Source of the DNA: Cyprinodon diabolis
Taxonomy: Eukaryota; Chordata; Actinopteri; Cyprinodontiformes; Cyprinodontidae
DNA: 64,000 bases
NCBI GenBank assembly: GCA_030533445.1
Contig: CM060068.1
Span: 12,181,479-12,245,478, forward strand
Direction of reading: 5' to 3'
Shown here in pieces: positions 62,861 through 64,000 of the stretch. Made by a program: the position numbers and the translations under genes. Within the stretch, counting starts at the first letter, position 1, and every line of letters starts with the position of its first letter. The notes below the pieces were generated by a model. That model was not told the DNA's origin, did no database searches, and was given only the letters and a program-made list of their open reading frames with translations.

Positions 62861-64000
62861 TAGTAGTTAGCTATTAGGGGGGAAATATATTATGCTTCCA
62901 ACCTTAGAAGTCATACTTTCAAGTTTGCTGGGGTTGGGGTGCAGCGGGCAGGATAACATAATGGAAGCGTGGGGTCCAAAAGTAAAACATCAGACAACAA
63001 ATGAGAAGCAAGCACAAGCGTCATGGTCTGTAAACTATCGGTGTTTACGAAAGATAAGAAATGCAAGTTAACTGTGAATTGAAATCACTTTTTTTTTTTC
63101 AATCCACCTTTAAAGGACATTAGTGATAGAGAAAATATATACATTATTACTTGCTGCCTGATTCCTGTATTTACTTTTATCTTGCTTTATATAAGTCTGC
63201 TTTTAAGGCACAAACCCAGGGGTTCTCAGACTTCTGTAACAAGTACTACAGATGTCATAGCACTGTTTCTATTTTTTTTCCATGTATGAACCCCCCCCCC
63301 AAAAAAAAAAAAACATTCACAAAAACAACAACACACCTAGGTATGTGTCCAAGATAAAGCCCATCCATTGAGTTGCTCTTTGAATGATATATTAGTTTTT
63401 TGGATGTGTAAAAAGGGATTTGTAATTTCAACTGCAAAACGATATATGTTTTTTTAATAACAACAAATGTATGGAATAAATAATAAATAATGGAGGGATG
63501 AACTGATTGCCTTTGAATCGTCGTTTTATGCTTTACGTGTCTGCAAGTGCTAAACTAATAATAACTGAAATTAATAAGTATGTTTTTAAGTTTAAACTAA
63601 ACAGAAATAAGAAGGCAATGGGAATATTGTTTTCAGGGAATTCAACCTTTGAAAACAAGTCTCCAGCAGTGCAAGTTTAATTTTCATATTTATGCAAATG
63701 CTCTTAAGCAAGACAGTGAGAGACCGGTAATCTTAGAAAATTGAGGCAAAGGCTTTTAACCTGTAGGAGAACAAAATCAAAGGCAAATAAACGAGGAGGA
63801 TTTTTCTTTGGACTCTCATATCAGAGATAGAAGCTATGTTTCTTACAGGTTTTAAAGCAATTTCATCTATTTTCATCTAAGTCATAGCTTCACTGAATGC
63901 ACATCAGGCTTGTTTTCATCTTTTGGTTTGTTGTAAATAAAATAGGTAGTGCTATGAACAGGTTTGGGTTGCAGGTTGGGTTGCAGAATTCATGCAGTGT
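62861..64000. other. Intergenic to window end
   Basis: AT-rich DNA with a C-run then A-run at about 63291-63313. No gene recognised. The patch 63640-63840 has balanced composition and may be worth aligning. Confidence 0.45.

Overview
The window is vertebrate genomic DNA, almost certainly from a ray-finned (probably acanthopterygian) fish. It has GT-AG introns, one recognisable host gene, AT-rich non-coding DNA, long mono- and dinucleotide tracts, and many fish-type transposable elements (Tc1/mariner, hAT, pogo, L2- and R2/R4-like LINEs, tRNA-derived SINEs, LTR-like elements). There are no bacterial operons, phage modules or CRISPR arrays.

0-8.8 kb: ralb, the Ral small GTPase, on the + strand. 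Four coding exons (2136-2249, 5578-5786, 6174-6351, 7183-7305) join in frame to 207 codons, with all G boxes and a C-terminal CCLL prenylation box. Exon 1 is preceded by a GT-rich stretch with two short uORFs. Intron 1 holds an antisense DD36E Tc1/mariner element with an intact transposase reading frame and perfect 26-bp ends, plus a dead Tc1 relic. A 509-bp hAT derivative with a BED-finger relic lies upstream.

8.8-64 kb: no further host gene could be recognised. This is a gene-poor stretch of about 55 kb. The named mobile elements are: a 1.27-kb hAT holding a long foldback (18.9-20.2 kb); an R2/R4-like LINE relic (30.6-32.2 kb); an L2/CR1-like LINE relic (34.9-35.6 kb); a solo LTR (36.4-37.1 kb); an LTR-like element split by a non-autonomous hAT with an 8-bp target duplication (38.9-40.3 kb); a long-TIR element carrying a truncated RecQ-like helicase start (48.6-49.2 kb); an L2 tail (49.4-50.0 kb); a second copy of the LTR-like family split by a rearranged pogo element (52.0-55.0 kb); a 1.6-kb Tc1 element with near-identical 200-bp ends but a broken transposase (55.07-56.68 kb); and a TTAA-flanked MITE inside another L2 tail (61.1-61.9 kb). 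Between them lie AT-rich tracts and a few higher-complexity blocks that could be conserved non-coding elements, which only alignment can settle.

The genes do not form a system together: ralb is the only host gene and the rest is mobile-element sediment. I see no convincing evidence of an undescribed biological system. The best leads are the intact DD36E element, the recently moved but defective Tc1 copy, the helicase-bearing MITE, the pogo patchwork, and an internal empty site that confirms one hAT insertion.
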